Assembly (NCBI RefSeq): GCF_002216145.1
Contig: NZ_CP022278.1
Coordinates: 2,170,001-2,234,000 of the forward strand
Direction: 5' to 3'
Source: Neisseria chenwenguii
GTDB lineage: Bacteria > Pseudomonadota > Gammaproteobacteria > Burkholderiales > Neisseriaceae
Length of the DNA: 64,000 nucleotides
The position numbers and the translations under genes are program-made. Below, piece after piece: positions 63,131 to 64,000 of this stretch (the stretch's first letter is position 1; each line of letters opens with the position of its first letter). The notes below the pieces were generated by a model that saw only the letters and a program-made list of their open reading frames with translations, did no database searches and was not told the origin of the DNA.

Positions 63131-63541
63131 ATGGCTTACTGGTTTGCCGCTGCGGCGGCGGTGCTGGTGTTGGAGCTGTTTGCCGGCACGGTTTATCTGA
63201 TGGTTGTCAGCGCCGCGCTGTTTGGCGCGGGCTTGGTGCAGGGGCTGGGCGGCAGCATTTCGGCTTCGGTTTTGACCGCCGCCGTTTTGTCGGCTGTCGG
63301 CATCTGGCTGGCAAACGGTTGGTTGCGCCGCCGCCGCGCGGAAGCGGAAACCGCCGCCGATGATTTGGACATCGGCCAAACCGTGCAGATTCTGCGCCGC
63401 CTGCACGGCGATATGTACGAAGTCGCCTACCGCGGCACGCATTGGCAGGCGCAGGCGCAGAACCAAGCGGCTGCTGCCGAGCCGCAAACTGCCGTGATTG
63501 CCGGTAAAAACGGTAATATCTTGTTGATTTACTTACATTAA
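63131..63541 (+). CDS. NfeD-family membrane protein
   Basis: 136 residues. Two or three N-terminal spans (WFAAAAAVLVLELFAGTVYLMVVSAALFGAG, SASVLTAAVLSAVGIWLANG) precede a C-terminal OB-fold-like domain (LDIGQTVQILRRLHGDMYEVAYRGTHWQAQAQ). NfeD proteins pair with SPFH/stomatin proteins, as encoded 16 bases downstream. ATG 63131 follows AAAGGAGTGCTC. Confidence 0.87.
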   Translation: MAYWFAAAAAVLVLELFAGTVYLMVVSAALFGAGLVQGLGGSISASVLTAAVLSAVGIWLANGWLRRRRAEAETAADDLDIGQTVQILRRLHGDMYEVAYRGTHWQAQAQNQAAAAEPQTAVIAGKNGNILLIYLH

Positions 63542-63557
63542 ATCAAAAGGAAAAAAT

Positions 63558-64000
63558 ATGGAATTTTTATACAGTTTCCCCGTATTACTTTTAATCGTCG
63601 TGGTCGTGTTCGGCTTCAAATCGTTTGTCGTCGTGCCGCAGCAGGAAGCCTATATCGTTGAAAGATTGGGACGTTTTCACAAAATCCTCAATCCGGGCCT
63701 GAGCATTCTGATTCCGTTTATCGACCGCGTGGCCTACAAACACACGCTCAAAGAAATCCCGATGGACGTGCCCAGCCAAGTCTGTATCACGCGCGACAAC
63801 ACCCAGCTTACCGTTGACGGCATCATCTATTTCCAAGTTACCGACCCCAAACTTGCTTCTTACGGCTCGAGCAATTTCGTGATGGCGATTACCCAGCTTG
63901 CCCAAACCACGCTGCGTTCGGTCATCGGCCGCATGGAGTTGGACAAAACTTTTGAAGAGCGCGACGAGATCAACAGCATCGTCGTTTCCGCCTTGGACGA
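63558..64000 (+). CDS. SPFH/band 7 (stomatin, QmcA-like) protein, 5' part
   Basis: The first 147 codons are present; the frame is open to the window edge. An N-terminal membrane anchor (LLLIVVVVFGFKSFVVVP) is followed by QQEAYIVERLGRFHKILNPGL, the SPFH start, and YFQVTDPKLASYG ... TTLRSVIGRMELDKTFEERDEIN, the QmcA/stomatin signature. It forms large membrane-associated oligomers with NfeD. Confidence 0.9.
   Translation, partial: MEFLYSFPVLLLIVVVVFGFKSFVVVPQQEAYIVERLGRFHKILNPGLSILIPFIDRVAYKHTLKEIPMDVPSQVCITRDNTQLTVDGIIYFQVTDPKLASYGSSNFVMAITQLAQTTLRSVIGRMELDKTFEERDEINSIVVSALD

Overview
The window is chromosomal DNA from a Neisseria species. The ten-base DNA uptake core GCCGTCTGAA occurs well over a hundred times, mostly as the 12-mer AGGCCGTCTGAA (AG-DUS dialect) and less often as ATGCCGTCTGAA. 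It forms most of the terminator hairpins. The dnaB-pilH-I-J-K-X minor pilin cluster, Correia-type (NEMIS) miniature elements and a dRS3-flanked mosaic repeat are also neisserial. The dominant AG-DUS and the GC-rich codon use point to a commensal or animal-associated species rather than the meningococcus or gonococcus. I cannot name the species.

Layout. 1-2 kb: end of a lysine exporter (lysO), a DeoR/GlpR regulator and a GST-like protein. 2-7.6 kb: organic acid block (DASS anion transporter, two AAHS aromatic-acid-type MFS carriers, a divergent shikimate dehydrogenase-family enzyme). 7.9-11.1 kb: secF-secD-yajC. 11.3-15.3 kb: histone-deacetylase-like hydrolase, a frameshifted butanediol dehydrogenase, tehB, gamma carbonic anhydrase. 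15.4-18.1 kb: L-serine deaminase and serine transporter. 18.4-22.3 kb: maf, holA, lptE, pgeF and a decayed LysR gene. 23-27.6 kb: the folC-SPOR-cvpA-purF operon. 27.7-31.3 kb: YgfX-like protein, orphan amino-acid ABC ATPase, YecR-like lipoprotein, RelA/SpoT-domain protein, rsmA. 31.4-34.8 kb: Tat-exported LD-carboxypeptidase, HIT protein, tRNA-Leu, GAF-like protein plus ribA. 34.9-39.8 kb: minor pilins and dnaB. 40-44.3 kb: sodB, mnmC, trpF and a GIY-YIG/transmembrane/SH3-like protein. 44.5-50.8 kb: CoA Nudix hydrolase, TPR protein, lolB, ispE, three tRNA-Gln, prs, rplY. 51-55 kb: htpX and lutA-lutC-lutB. 55-64 kb: repeat-rich spacer, DHA2 MFS pump, PLD lipoprotein, NlpC/P60 lipoprotein, EEP-family protein, aldo-keto reductase, lipoprotein, LysE exporter, and an NfeD/SPFH pair cut by the window end.

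Most genes are housekeeping or envelope genes. Accessory signals are small: five Correia-family elements with different terminal repeats (two supply the last codons and stop of a neighbouring gene), a NIME-like repeat, one pseudogene and one single-base frameshift. I found no prophage, CRISPR array, integrase, transposase or restriction system. The best candidates for undescribed biology are the RelA/SpoT-domain protein at 29.9-30.5 kb, the GIY-YIG/TM/SH3 protein at 43.4-44.3 kb, and DUS hairpins in which one arm carries a single change that weakens the stem on one strand only.
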